Shown: piece by piece, positions 26,876 to 39,044 of the stretch
How the letters are laid out: the number at the start of each line of letters is the position of its first letter
How positions within the stretch are numbered: position 1 is the first letter of the stretch
Assembly (NCBI GenBank): GCA_003024785.1
Contig: PUQB01000346.1
Location: 107,927 to 171,926 of the forward strand
Direction of reading: 5' to 3'
Source of the DNA: Selaginella tamariscina
Lineage: Eukaryota; Streptophyta; Lycopodiopsida; Selaginellales; Selaginellaceae
DNA: 64,000 nucleotides
Notes under the pieces: generated by a model
Told to the model about the DNA's origin: nothing
Database searches by the model: none
Seen by the model: the letters and a program-made list of their open reading frames with translations, nothing else
Translations under genes and position numbers: made by a program

Positions 26876-28146
26876 TGTCATAGTTTCTCATTATGACTCC
26901 TCTTTATTTTAAATGTTGATTGTTGTTACTTACTGAATTATATTGATAAGCCATAAATGTAGTGAGAAATAGTCTTGCTTAGTGCACTTAGGTGTTTAAG
27001 AGTAGCCTGGCCAGTTGTCCTTAGATATCACAAGAAACTCTAAGCAAAGGTAGCACTTACTTTTTAAAAAATTCTTACCCTAGTTTTCGTGTCCCATTAG
27101 GTTTTGGTTAGTTTCGATGAGTTTAACATGTAGGATACATGTAGAAACACCCCTAGGGTTGATAACCCCATGCCCTAAACCCCTTGGATTAGGGTTTAGG
27201 GGCCGTTAGGTCGTTAAGTTAACTCAGCAAGTATAATCTCATTAGGAATGAGATTCCGTGCTAGCCCACTTATATAAATAGAAAAACGGGGGGTGGGGGG
27301 GGGGGGGGGGGGGTGGTTTGTATCACATATATTAAATAATATTATAATGGGAGTTTCTAGGTTCATGACTGAGCTCATTACTCTTTTACCAGTGCATGTC
27401 GTCAAGGCACAACCCTTTGTTGTGCTGCCTCAACTTCCAAACATTAGGGTATATCCCATCTTCAAGGTAGCCTACCCTTAATGTTGGTGAATCCATGTAG
27501 AAGGTCTTGTCAGACTACACGTTCCAAGGGTCAGAGGTTGAGGCATGTCTTTAGCCTCCTCCTACATGTCAAGCTAGATGTAACACTCACTACTAAGTAG
27601 CACACATCCATGTCTTTGTCCAACTGTGAGCGTGGGATCTTGGTTGACAAGTTTTTTTACCAAATTCTTGAGGATTCTAGAGCTGGCATTTGGGAGCCAC
27701 GTTTGTGACACTTAGTGTAACTCTTGAATCTAAGGGGCTATAACATAATAACTCATATCTTGGAAAGAGTGTCATGTGACACTAAACTAGATGACACATA
27801 GTACAACGCCCGATGCACACCCTTTGGGATTGTGTCATGAGTTTGTTGCCAAGGGGTTGGATACTCTAGAAAGTAAGTGTGCTCATATCAGGGTGCTAAG
27901 CCTTGAACATTGGCTCAAGGAAGGTTAAGTCTTGTAACTAGGTGTGATTTTGACACACTTGGCTAAGGGGTATTCTCCTTGGGATATATGGGTTGAACAA
28001 CCTAAGCTCATTAGCAAAAGTTTTTTCGTGAGACACTCGCAAGGTCGTGTACTTAGAGTTATCCAAACTTAATCTTAGGGAGTTTACTTAACAAAATACT
28101 CATGTTCGCCCATGGTGCACACTTGTGTCCTCATTAAATACTAGCC
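26876..28146 (-). mobile_element. LTR-like dispersed repeat, copy B (inverted, 5'-truncated)
   Basis: The reverse complement of this segment matches copies A and C. Its left border TGTCATAGTTT is the exact complement of the ...AACTATGACA end of copy C, which supports that terminus. It lacks the first ~430 bases of the unit and stops at AGCCCT where copy C has GGGCTAGTAC. It contains a G run of 19 (27295-27313) not present in copy C. It sits between blocks of GGATTAATCC repeats. Confidence 0.55.
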
Positions 28147-28239
28147 CTTCAACATGATTAATCCCATCAAAAACAAAGGCCCGAGGAAGGAAGAAATCGT
28201 TTTGACGAGATTAATCCCACCAACTTGAGAGCGAGAGAA

Positions 28240-28619
28240 AGATATACATATGGATCTGTGTGAGAGAGAGAGATAAAGAAATTACATATATACAAATACA
28301 CACATACATATACATTCAAGAGTGTGTGTGTGAGAGAGAGATAAATTAATTATAATATACATATACACGTGTGTGTGTGATATATATATATATATAATAT
28401 ATATATATAGAAATTATAATATCACGTATATATAAATACATGTATGTGTGAGAGAAAGAGAGATAAAGAAACTAGAAAGTACATATACACGTGTACATAT
28501 ACATACATGTGTGTGTGTGAAAGAGAGAGAGATAAAGTAATTATATATATACAAATACACATGTACATACACATACATGTGTGTGTGTGTGTGCAAGAGA
28601 TAAATAAATAAATTATAAT

Positions 28620-28651
<32 letters not shown>

Positions 28652-28667
28652 GTATATGTATATGCAA

Positions 28668-28699
<32 letters not shown>

Positions 28700-28830
28700 T
28701 AAATAATAAATTATAATATATAGATAAACATAAATATATATATGTATATATAGGTGTGTGGGTGTGTGAGAGAGAGATAAGAACAACATACCAATATACA
28801 TGTACATTCACACAAGTGTTGTTTTATGAC
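28240..28830. repeat. compound microsatellite array, ~70-base unit
   Basis: Roughly eight tandem units, each (TG)n then (AG)n, then ATAAA, an AT-rich spacer, and CACATACATACA. Unit starts lie near 28257, 28322, 28370, 28441, 28508, 28578, 28669 and 28754. Unit length and tract lengths vary. No coding potential is implied by the open frames in it, which are repeats of Leu-Ser-His-Thr. Confidence 0.6.
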
Positions 28831-31400
28831 AAAGAGATAAATATTTAACCTGTGTAAGTGCTGCCTTCAAACCCTTGCTACACCACTGCCTTCAAACCCT
28901 ATCTGCACCGCTGTGTGAGTGCATTTGCGGTGTGATGGTTTTGCCGCTCTCAAATTTTCCACCGCTTATCTCCTCTACCGCCTTGAAACCCTAAGAATAT
29001 ACTCCTTAAAATCAACAAAATATATATTAATCCTAAATTAATATTCTTTTATCATATTATCATAATATTTAATAAGTTTATTGTTTTTGTGTGCATGTGT
29101 GTGTGTAGATGTGTGGGTGTATCACATACACATAAAAAATATGGATCATGCAAGGGTTTGACATATGTGTGTCTATGAGAATGTTAAGTTATCACATACA
29201 CATATATACACATACATATATCATAGTACATATGTGAATGTGTCACGTACACACAGTACATATGGATCATGCATGAGTTCAACATGTGTGTGTGTGTGAG
29301 AGAGAGAAAGAAAGAGAGAGAGTGCTTAGAGATTAATTTGATACACATTACATACATTAGTACACATATACATACATACATATATACACATAGACATAGA
29401 TACATACATGTGTGAATGTGTTACATACACATGATACATATGGATCATACATGGGTTTAACATGATGCTTTTGAGAAAGAAACAACAAAGTCCTCAAATT
29501 GAGTTTGGTGGCCCAACGGTGATCATTCCCGACTAATCATCTATCTCGATTTAGGGTTTAGGATTTAAAATTAAAAATTGTGTGAACACTATCAACACTA
29601 CATATAATTTTGGTTTATGATTTAAATTCTTTATCATAGCCCCTTGACCCTATACATTAAGCCCTATACTTGCCAGTGTATATATATATATGTCTCATCA
29701 ATAAATGCTTAAACCCTACACTATATATATAAATATTTAGTTTAGGGTTTAAACCCAATGCTAGTATTTTATTATTAAATTTTAATATTTTTATAAAAAG
29801 TCTATTATTCGGATAAAAATGCATAAGAAAACATGCATAAAGAATTTTTTTATCGTTAAATAGGTATTAATAATGCAAATCATTCTAGTGATTTACAAAT
29901 TATTTTGAAAATACAAATTATGATTTGCCCATGCATTAAAATTGTTTACATATATTTGAATTTTACCCTATTGTAATTTAAAATGACATAGTGATATTAA
30001 AACATATTTTTAATACAATCATAGCACATATATATAATGTATAACGTATAGTCTTTATAAAACATAAAAATTAAATTCATGCATATTTGTACAAATATTT
30101 AATATACATATATTATAAACCCTAAACATATTGTGTGTGTGTATACACAACTCAGCTTGGTTTAGGGTTTAAACCCTAAACACTAAGCAATTGGATGTTT
30201 TTAACGCATGTATTGTGTGCATGTGGAAGTCTATAAATGTTTTGTATGTGTATATGTAGGCCCCAATACACCCTAGCCCATAGAGTGTGTGTAACTATAA
30301 ATGCTTGGTTTGGGGTTTAAATCCTAACTCCAAACACATCTAGACACATATGCACACACATACACATGTAGATGAGTGGATCGTGATATAAATAATGTTT
30401 AAGGTTTAGGGTCTTGTGTCTTTGCTACAGAGCATATGTAGAACTTTCCTATGGTGGAGGAAAAATTAGTAGGAAAGGTGTGGTAAGAAAAATCCTACAG
30501 AGACAGGAATCAGACAGTTAAGGACAGGATTCGATTAGGGGGCAAGAATGAGGCTATGAAGGCTATGGAGAACTATGGAGAGCATGAGAGAGAGAGAGAA
30601 TTTGTAAGAGAGAAGTTAGTTTCCACACTTGCTATCTCTTATAACCATTTAATAATGCAAGTGCATAGTTATTATATATGATATATATATCTATTGAATA
30701 TATTCTTGTCCTGTGAAGAAAGCTATCTTATCAATGTTAAAACATATCATGTTAGTCCTATCGTTAGCCATGTTAATCCTATCGTTGACCTTAGAGAGGA
30801 GATAAGGTATATATATAAAGCTATTCTAGGACGAAATCTCCTTAATCTTTAACATGGGAAACTTTTTCTACATTATGAATAGTAATTTATCCATGTTAAC
30901 ACATGGCGATCACAGAGGGATTTCACTATTGTTGTGAAGAAATTTGTTAAATTCCGAAATGAGAAGTGATATATTATGTGATATAGCACTGAAAGAAATA
31001 GAGCTTAAGTGAAAAAAAAATGAAACCTCAAAATTATGACCTTGATTCATCAAACTTGACTGGTAAGCTAACTTTTGGTTTTAAAACTTGTGATGAGGAT
31101 GACTGTTGTTGTAGATCTTGTTATAGCTGTTGATTCTTACGCTATAACTGCTGAAACTATTGCGCGAAGAGTTTTGCATTGATAGAAGACATGTTAAGAA
31201 ACTTGAAGAAGTATTCTAGTTCAAAATGTCATGAACCAAGCTGAGAAGATAGAAAACAAGCTAGATTACAAAGATCAAAATAAGACAAGAGGCTTAGCTC
31301 CTAAATTGGTGTTAAATTGGAATGCTTAACCATAATTATATCCACCCTTATATACTATAAGGGAAGCCAAATTTGAACTTAGTTAATTTTAATGATCCTT
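28831..31400. other. AT-rich region with telomere-like palindromes and three-copy repeat
   Basis: Three imperfect copies of a ~150-190 base unit, marked by TATGGATCATGCA...GGGTTTGACAT, lie at about 29090-29460. Words of the plant telomere repeat (TTTAGGG/CCCTAAA) occur singly or in palindromes at about 29540, 29740, 30165, 30310 and 30400. No gene was recognised. Sequence from 30420 may include the decayed LTR of the old gypsy element to the right. Confidence 0.45.
30160..30181. repeat. 22-bp perfect palindrome of telomere-like repeats
   Basis: A TTTAGGG unit meets its own complement head to head, giving a perfect 22-base palindrome centred at 30170/30171. A shorter version (TTTAGGGTTTAAACCC) occurs near 29740. 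Confidence 0.75.
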
Positions 31401-34400
31401 ATCCATATCTTTATCCTTTATCCTTATCCTTATTTGTATTCGTAACCTTATCCATATCCTTATTTATATATCCGTGTGACAAAGTCAGATTGTCACACAA
31501 CCAAAGGTGCTTCTTGAGACTCAACATTTTTACATGGTAAACTTGAGAACCAACTTGATGAAGAACCTTAAGTACCGAGCCATTTCCGTAAGAAACATGG
31601 AGTGAGCCCTTTTTATGAAGTTCTGAAAAATGCACAAGAACAAGGTCACCAATAGCAAACTAAGGAGGTGGTCAATGACAAAAATTATAATCCTGTTGTT
31701 GTTGAACTTGTGCCTGACCCAAATGCTTTAATGAGGTAGCATGCAGTAAAGGAAGGAAGAATTCGATCTAAATAAGTCGCCCAATATTGAACTTCGACAT
31801 ACTTAAGTTTGTGAAAAACCAAACCAACTTCTAGAGGCATTTGTGGGTTTCACCCGAACAATGCTTTAAATGGGAGACATGTCAATGGAACTCTAAATGC
31901 TAGTGTTGTATGCAAATTTTAAGTATCGCAAATACCAATCCCAATCATTCTAAGTAGGATTTACATACTTAAAAATCATACCTTTAAAAGTCTAATTCAA
32001 ACGCTCTACTAACCCATCTATTTGTGGATGAAAATGAAATTAAAAGATTGTTGAATTCCCATCTATAAAGTAAAAACCTTCAAAACTTTAGTAATAAAGG
32101 CAAGTACATTATCTGATAAATTCCATTCTAAACATAAATGTGCAAAATTACCTGAGTGAATAGAAAATTAGAAGGGTTGGTTAGTGCCAAATGAATAGGT
32201 TGAATTCAAACATCTATTTCCTAAGCCCTTGAGACCTCTGTGAGAGATAGAATTGTGAGATTCGATTGAATTGCACAAGGAGCCCTAAAAAGAGCATTAG
32301 CATCCACCATATTATCCCTCAGACAATGTTTGACCTCAAAGTCATACATCTAAAGCCAAAATGCTCATTTGGCAAATTGTCTAAGCAACTTCAGTAATGC
32401 AAAAGCAACTACATGATCACACTCCAAAAGTGTACGAGACCTATGGAGATATACATGAAGACACTCAAAAGCCCACACTGTAGCTAAACACTCAAAACCT
32501 GAGGCACAATAATTGTGTTTAGGGCCTTGCAATGCTCTACTCACATATGCAATGGGATGTCGAAAGAACTCACCTTAGTTTGCATTAAGACTCCACCAAT
32601 ACCTATGGCAAAAACATATGTTTGTAATATAAAAGGACAAGAAAAATTCAAATAACAAAGTACCGGAGGGATGTCGAATATTTCTATAGCTTACAAAAAG
32701 AATCTTCACGACCATCAACCCACATAAAAGAGACTTCCTCATGCAACAACGCTTGCAAAGGAGCATTAGCATCAGCCAAACGAGGTACAAAATGTTCTAA
32801 ATATGTGACATTACTAAGTTATCATCGTAAAGCCCGTACATCTATTGAAAGAGGAAATTTTGCCATGGATGGATCCACACATCCCCTCACAAGAAACCAC
32901 ATACCCCAAATACATAGTTTCAATTGTGCCAATAACACACTTAAGCCTATATTCCTATAAACGGTCAAACACACGAGCTACTTTCTTGAGATGATCTTCC
33001 CAAGATCTTTGAGTATGAACTAAAATGTCATCCAAGTACTTTGTAACTGTCTTTAGAAACTCATCCTCAAAAATTTCATCCATCATGTGCTAAAACATGG
33101 TAGGAGCATACATTAAACCAAAAGGTATAACATGAAACTCATATGAACCAAAAGGCATAACAAGGAATTCATATAAACCAAAAGGAGTTTAGAATGTTAT
33201 TTTTGAGAATATCTTCGGGAGCCATAAGATTTTACCAATAACTTGAAGTAAGATTTAATTTAATAAACCAATGACTCTTACCCAATTAATTTAATAAATC
33301 CTAAGTGTTTAATAAGAGATAATTATTAAGTTTCATAACAATATTTACGGCATGGTAATCCACTGTGAACCATATAGATCCATCAAGTTTATCCACTAAA
33401 TGGGGCTCCAATGCCCATGGACTAAAAGAACATCGAACCAACTTCTTCTCTAACAACTCTGACATGCATTTTCATATGATGGTCAATTCCTTTGGAGACC
33501 TTCATCCTTTAGAAGGTAAAGCATCCCTTGTTTAAATGTGATGTTGTGTCCAAACCTTAGCAATAAGGATAATATCTATAGAGAAAAGATCTGAATACTT
33601 CTTCAATAATTGTTATAGCTGAAATCTCATTAAAAAGAAGCTGATTTAATTGTCACATGCACATCTTCAAAGTTCTTCAACATTAACGACACAACTGCTA
33701 AAACATCTCTTGACAAAATTGCTCCACACCACTTGAGAAGGACTTTATTCAAAGGAAAAGGTGAATAACTTGGAAGTATCAATTGCTAAAGCCTAAATTG
33801 ACAACTTGCTTTACATGCATCCAACTAAGTACACCTAAGGATAATGTCAAAAATCTGATGTGAGAATACATAGAGTTGCACCTCATCTGCATAAGTCCCA
33901 AATTGCAAAGGTATTTGAGCAAGCATAAATGAAGCAACTCGAGTACATCCATTGCCATGCAAAACATATAAAGCTTCCTTGTTTGGCACTTTTGTTAAAG
34001 CACAATGAGTAGAAATTAAAGAAATACTAGAACTTGTATTAATAATAGTTACAAGGGTACTATATATGAAACCTTGTAATGTAAATGGAAATAACTCTTT
34101 ACAAGGAATTCACAAAGCCTAAAGTGAAAAGGAAAAAAGAAATGGATGAAGAAAAGGTGTTGGATGCCTATGTACTCAACACACCTACTTATTTCCTACC
34201 TCCACAGGAAGTAACAACCTATTGATTCTAACATGGACGCTAACTTGGATATAGTAGTCGCCAATTGGGAAATCACCAACAATGTTGATAAATGTGACTA
34301 AGTACACCACAAATCTAGCAAGACAATTGCCATCGTCCTTATCCTTAACCACGACCAACACCATTAATACAAGTAACTTTCATCTCTCATTGAAAGCTAA

Positions 34401-34760
34401 AGGAACGATGGCTTCTAAAATATGTAATTGTACTCTCATAGCCACTTTAAAATGTTGTGCATGAGTGAAAGCCTATTCCAAAGTGATAGAATCCAATGCT
34501 TGAATAATCAACAAGATCCGGTCAAATAGTAGGCCAGAACATCCTTAATTTGCTATATTTAGACATGGTGGGATTAACTTGCATAAAGAGGTCACAAAAT
34601 TTGATAACAAGCTACATGATAGACTTATTTGGTGCTTACTTCAAACTATGAAACTGTTGAAATGCATCATTAGAATTTTTACTTTCCCAAAAGTTAATTT
34701 AAATTCCACTTAAAGAGTTGCTCATTCATGAGTAAACCTACTGGTGGTGAACGATTATTA
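31400..34760 (-). mobile_element. degenerate Ty3/gypsy retrotransposon
   Basis: Minus-strand remnants follow the order of the intact element at 54.6-59.2 kb: integrase C-terminus (31411-31635, with FSELHKKGSLHVSYGNGSV), part of the integrase core (about 31640-32120), RNase H (about 32200-32570, matching the element's AYASRSL region), reverse transcriptase (about 33050-33480, with the words for PFGLMxAP and for the downstream WGSxALG), protease (about 33700-33990) and gag (about 34280-34760). Stops and indels are everywhere and the integrase is partly deleted. It is related to, but strongly diverged from, the young copy. LTRs could not be located. Confidence 0.65.
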
Positions 34761-35516
34761 TATGACTAAAAAGCAACATTTAAAAGGCAGTGCATAACTG
34801 TCCACACATGATATGTGGTAATATTAATGAAATAAACTAATCAATGGTGAACATTTACATTCAGAGCACCTCAAAAAGGTTAAGGCAATACACATGAGTT
34901 TGATTAAGGAGGAAAAGCTTAAAATTGAACTTGCAAGCATTGAATGTTATGATGTATAATGTAAATTAGTTGTTTTAAAAGTTAATGCTTCATAATAACT
35001 GTATCAAAATAAAAAAACAAAAAGGAAGATTAAAAAGAAACAAGAGAAACTTCTCTCATAAATTATTCAAACTCTCCATTAGTGTGAACCCCAAGACATA
35101 ACATAGTTAGTGCCTGGTTATCTTCAATCAAGCAACTGAGCGTCCGTCTCACACAAAAAGCAAAAAACTCAAATATCCTTGTATTAAATTTAAGGTGTAT
35201 ATATATAAACAAAAATGTATATTATAACTATATTTGGATTATATTATAAAGGATTTAATTACATCATAAATATCTTTAGTAACTTTTAAAATATACCATA
35301 ATTTATATCTTAATTACTTCACAGTATAATCTTGAAAAATATATATATTTCATATTTTTTCTTAACAATTTATTAATTTATTTTAATATTTTGTATAATA
35401 AGAACAGACAAATATATAAGTAAGTCAAATATGCAATCGAAGTAACAAGTATTTATTAAGCAAGATTAAGATTTGAATACAGGATTATCCCAGAATGTTC
35501 GTACACCGTGCTTGCC

Positions 35517-35585
<69 letters not shown>

Positions 35586-35972
35586 TGTGGGACATCTATT
35601 ACCTCACTAAAATATTTTATACTATGATTTATAAAGAAACTATAAAGAGATAGATATAATTGTAAACTCTATTGGAAAGGTAAATATAATTGTAATAGAT
35701 ATAATTTATATAGAGAGAAAAAGTATGCATAAGTTGCAATTGAGCACACACATCATGTTAATCTGTTTAAACATTTATTTTACTGTACGTTGTTGGCCGT
35801 AGGATTAGACTCGATCTTCGTGTATTTACATGTAATGTACGTATAAGTAGCTTATATGTATACCTTGATGTATAATGCATAGGCCTGGATTTACATACGA
35901 GAGTACTAATATATGAAAATTTCATACTGATATAACAAATATCATAGTTTATTAAGAAGCATACATGCGTAA
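34761..35972. other. intergenic region with (TG)n(AG)n tract
   Basis: AT-rich sequence with one long compound microsatellite at 35518-35583, (TG)n followed by (AG)n. The right end should be the 3' region of the dirigent gene. Nothing else recognised. Confidence 0.5.
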
Positions 35973-36503
35973 TTAGCAGAACTGATTAAATATATAGAGG
36001 GTAAACTTGAGAATTGCTGATAAAGGTGGAATTAGCTGCTGGGTCCTTATCTCTGCATACCCATAGATGTTGCGATACGCTCCTGTGCCACCGATAATGG
36101 AAATCTCTCTCACGGCCCTGTTGAGAAAATCTTGTTCCTGGCCATGCAAGCTTATAGTCCCATTAGTGAACACGGCGGTGAAGGAGTATAACAGGCTGAC
36201 AGTGCTTAAGGAATCGAACGCATATATTCCCTGACCTCTTCCTATCTCTGTGGAGTTCGATAAGGGGCCTATAGTGATTTTATCGTCGAACACGAATAGA
36301 GACCCCAGCTGACTGAGGTTTTGCACGTTGTTGTTCGGCCCTGCAACTAAAACTGAAGTTGCATTTGCCGGATTGTCTAAGTTCACTATATCATGCACAT
36401 AAAATTCAAATATAGTATAGTTACATGCAATAGCAGAAACACTAGACATGAATACTACTAGAGTTGCTAGCGCAACAAGGACCTGCATACTAAAGGACTT
36501 CAT
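35973..36503 (-). CDS. dirigent protein
   Basis: A single-exon, uninterrupted gene of 176 residues. The N-terminus (MKSFSMQVLVALATLVVFMSS) is a signal peptide, so the product is secreted to the cell wall. The rest is a dirigent beta-barrel: FEFYVHDIV near residue 31, the LFVFDDKITIGP strand, GRGQGIYAFDSL near 107 and the GGTGAYRNIYGYAEI motif near 147. Dirigent proteins guide stereoselective coupling of coniferyl alcohol radicals or related phenolics into lignans. The GTGAYR motif and a full-length barrel suggest a working gene. TATATAAC lies about 55 bases upstream of the start codon on the coding strand. Which phenolic is used cannot be told from sequence. Confidence 0.9.
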   Translation of the reverse strand: MKSFSMQVLVALATLVVFMSSVSAIACNYTIFEFYVHDIVNLDNPANATSVLVAGPNNNVQNLSQLGSLFVFDDKITIGPLSNSTEIGRGQGIYAFDSLSTVSLLYSFTAVFTNGTISLHGQEQDFLNRAVREISIIGGTGAYRNIYGYAEIRTQQLIPPLSAILKFTLYIFNQFC

Positions 36504-37496
36504 TGTATGTATATATGAAAGAACTGCTATATTTTTTGTGCAAAGGATGGTGCTTGTTATATACTAAGATTTGGCTAGGAGTAATCTCGCAGGAAGATGC
36601 TCAATGTGCTCAATATTGTCAAAATAGTGGCATCATCAAACTTAGGTGCACCTAGAGATTTCTTAAAATTGTGAGATTATTCACTATATAGTTGTCAAGT
36701 TGATAGAGAGGGAGAGATTACGTGAAATACATGAATACCTAATATATTGTGAGGACTTCCTTGTCAAATATTATAAAATTGTTGAAGGTTCCTGGAATTT
36801 GAACATGTTTAAGATTTCACGCATTCATCCCATCGCCATAGGAGTTGGTGGACGGATTCTAGCTTACACGATTATCGTATAATTATTAGAGTATGATATA
36901 GAAATACACACACACAAACTATACATACACATGCAAACATATGTATATACATACAGATATTTAAATTCGGTGTATTTCCAGGGTCGTTTTATACACTTTG
37001 GTTGTATTTATATACAGGGATTGTTTGATAAATTTTTAATAAAATTTAATTAAAAAGAATATTCAAATATGTTCAAATCCAATTCCTTTAATCTAAATGC
37101 TGGGAGGTATTTCGTCAAATACAAAGGGACGGGATTAGCAGGTTTGCTAAACAACATTAGAAGAAGTTTTAGCAATTTGTATTGAGCCATGCGATGGTAA
37201 ATAGAAATAGTACGCATGCACGATCGGACGGTTACCATTGTGTTGTGTTTAACGTGCAAACTGTTTGTTTTTTTTTTGTGTTATTTTTAATTTTTAATTT
37301 TTTTCGAAATTATAATCTAGATTGGCATATATATAAAATATATATATTCAATAATTTATCAATACTAGCTTTTGATAGGCAAGATGAAAGTTCGAATACA
37401 TGATATCTCTAGATGTTCATACATACATGATAAATATATATCATAGTTATACGGTTATGTATGTATATTAGTGTGTGTGTGAGAGAGAGAGAGGTA
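36504..37496. other. intergenic region
   Basis: Contains the dirigent promoter on its left and AT-rich sequence with a (TG)n(AG)n tract near 37470-37492. A short run of protein-like frames at 36700-36882 is not supported by any motif. Nothing else recognised. Confidence 0.45.
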
Positions 37497-37996
37497 TTAT
37501 ATGTACGTGCAGAAGCGAGTCCCAAGTGCTGGAAGTCTCGTACAGGAACCAGCGCCCATGATGGGATTGAAGACATACAAGTTCCTCTCTTCACGATGAC
37601 ACAGCAGCACCATTCCTCGTGAAACACCAGAACAGTGCATACCCCGCCTCCTTCGAGAGGCGGAGGCAACTGCAGCTTGTGCCACTTGGCGGAGTGCACC
37701 CATGGCCACTCATAATCCCCACAATACAGGCTAACCAGGTCCTCCAGGAAATAGAGATCAATCCCAGGATATCCCTCCTGTTCCTTCCGAATCCGGTCAG
37801 AACGCATTGTAAAAGCAAACAGAGTCCAGAGATACGGGTGAATTATAAGAATTTACCTAGCGGTGCAGCTTGACGAAAACAGGGATCGTACGGCAAAGTG
37901 CTCCACAGCTTACATACACACCTGAACCTCATCAAGTCGGAGCCTTGCAAGGACCAGCATAACCACGTTGAAGTCGTACGACGCCTGTCCGTCCAT
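37497..37996 (-). pseudogene. F-box protein gene, probably kelch type, truncated or frame-disrupted
   Basis: The start MDGQASYDFNVVMLVLARL leads into an F-box with RFRCVCKLWSTLPYDPCFRQ, the classic second half of the domain. A donor (CTAG-GTAAATTC, about 37860) and a second exon follow, with WHKLQLPPPLEGGG and LYVFNPIMGAG, the latter typical of the first blade of F-box/kelch or F-box-associated domains (LYVFNPxTG). One-base changes are needed near 37936 and about 37630. The frame stops at 37497 after ~150 residues, whereas such proteins are usually 350-450 residues, and no further exon was found to the left. It is therefore either a truncated pseudogene or a gene with a missed 3' part. Confidence 0.55.
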
Positions 37997-39007
37997 ATTT
38001 CCGTTTAACCGAATGTACTGTGGCTGTGCGAATAAATATAGGGAACTCTACTTGACACGAAGATGCACATGCACCCGTTGGATGTAGATCTGACGAACCA
38101 AGTGTCATTATAAATATCTCCATATTAAGTAATGCATATTTTATAAATAATTGGATATGGAAACAGAGTATGTCAACTATTGCAGACGGTTATATTTGTT
38201 ATATGTTATATTTATTTTGAATATATTAATAAAAAAATTAATACAGATTGTTTAATTCAAGCCAAGAAGCTATTTAGAATAATTTTCAATTTACTTTCTA
38301 ACGTGTAATTACTACGTGTATATACATGCATATGTATATAAAAATTATATAAACAAGCTCATTTGAATTGTATAAAAATATGTGCACACACACACATATA
38401 TATTACTTCAAATATTATTTTTTAACACAGTTTATGCCCGTATAACGTACACATGTATATTCATGTTAAAATTCTAAATAATGGAGCATAAATATATAAT
38501 AGAAAAATACAAGTTTGGGATATTGTTGGGAGATGAGCTGCGTGCGTGCGTGTGTGCGTTATAAGTACATGGATATCTTGAAGTATTTAATATAACACGT
38601 TTTTACGTCTATTAACACACTTGGTGTGTGTGTGTGTGTGTGTGTGCGTGTGTGAAAAGCTTCAGTTGAAGGAGCACTGACTGGCTGTTGCTTTGTGGAG
38701 ATACGCAACAGCTTTTAGTTTATATAAGCTTTTCCCACTTACATTTTTATTAGATTATAATAAAAGCAGCTTATGGTAAATATGCATAAATTTTAAATAA
38801 TAAATCATCACAAATTTAAAAATGTTATATGCAATATAATTATAATGTTTTGATGTGTTTAGTGGATAAGATTGATGTTTATCACATCCAAATGTATTTA
38901 AGAAACTTAAATACAAAATAAACATAATTATGATGTTATTGTATGGTATATCCAACTCTCCAGCCAATATTTGACAGGTTTAATGTAACATATATAATTT
39001 TCAAAAG

Positions 39008-39044
<37 letters not shown>

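Noticed and set aside
28414..28811. Open frames rich in Leu-Ser-His-Thr across 26.5-26.8 and 28.4-28.8 kb
   Set aside because: They are translations of TG/AG/CATA microsatellites, open in several frames at once, with no domain or start context.
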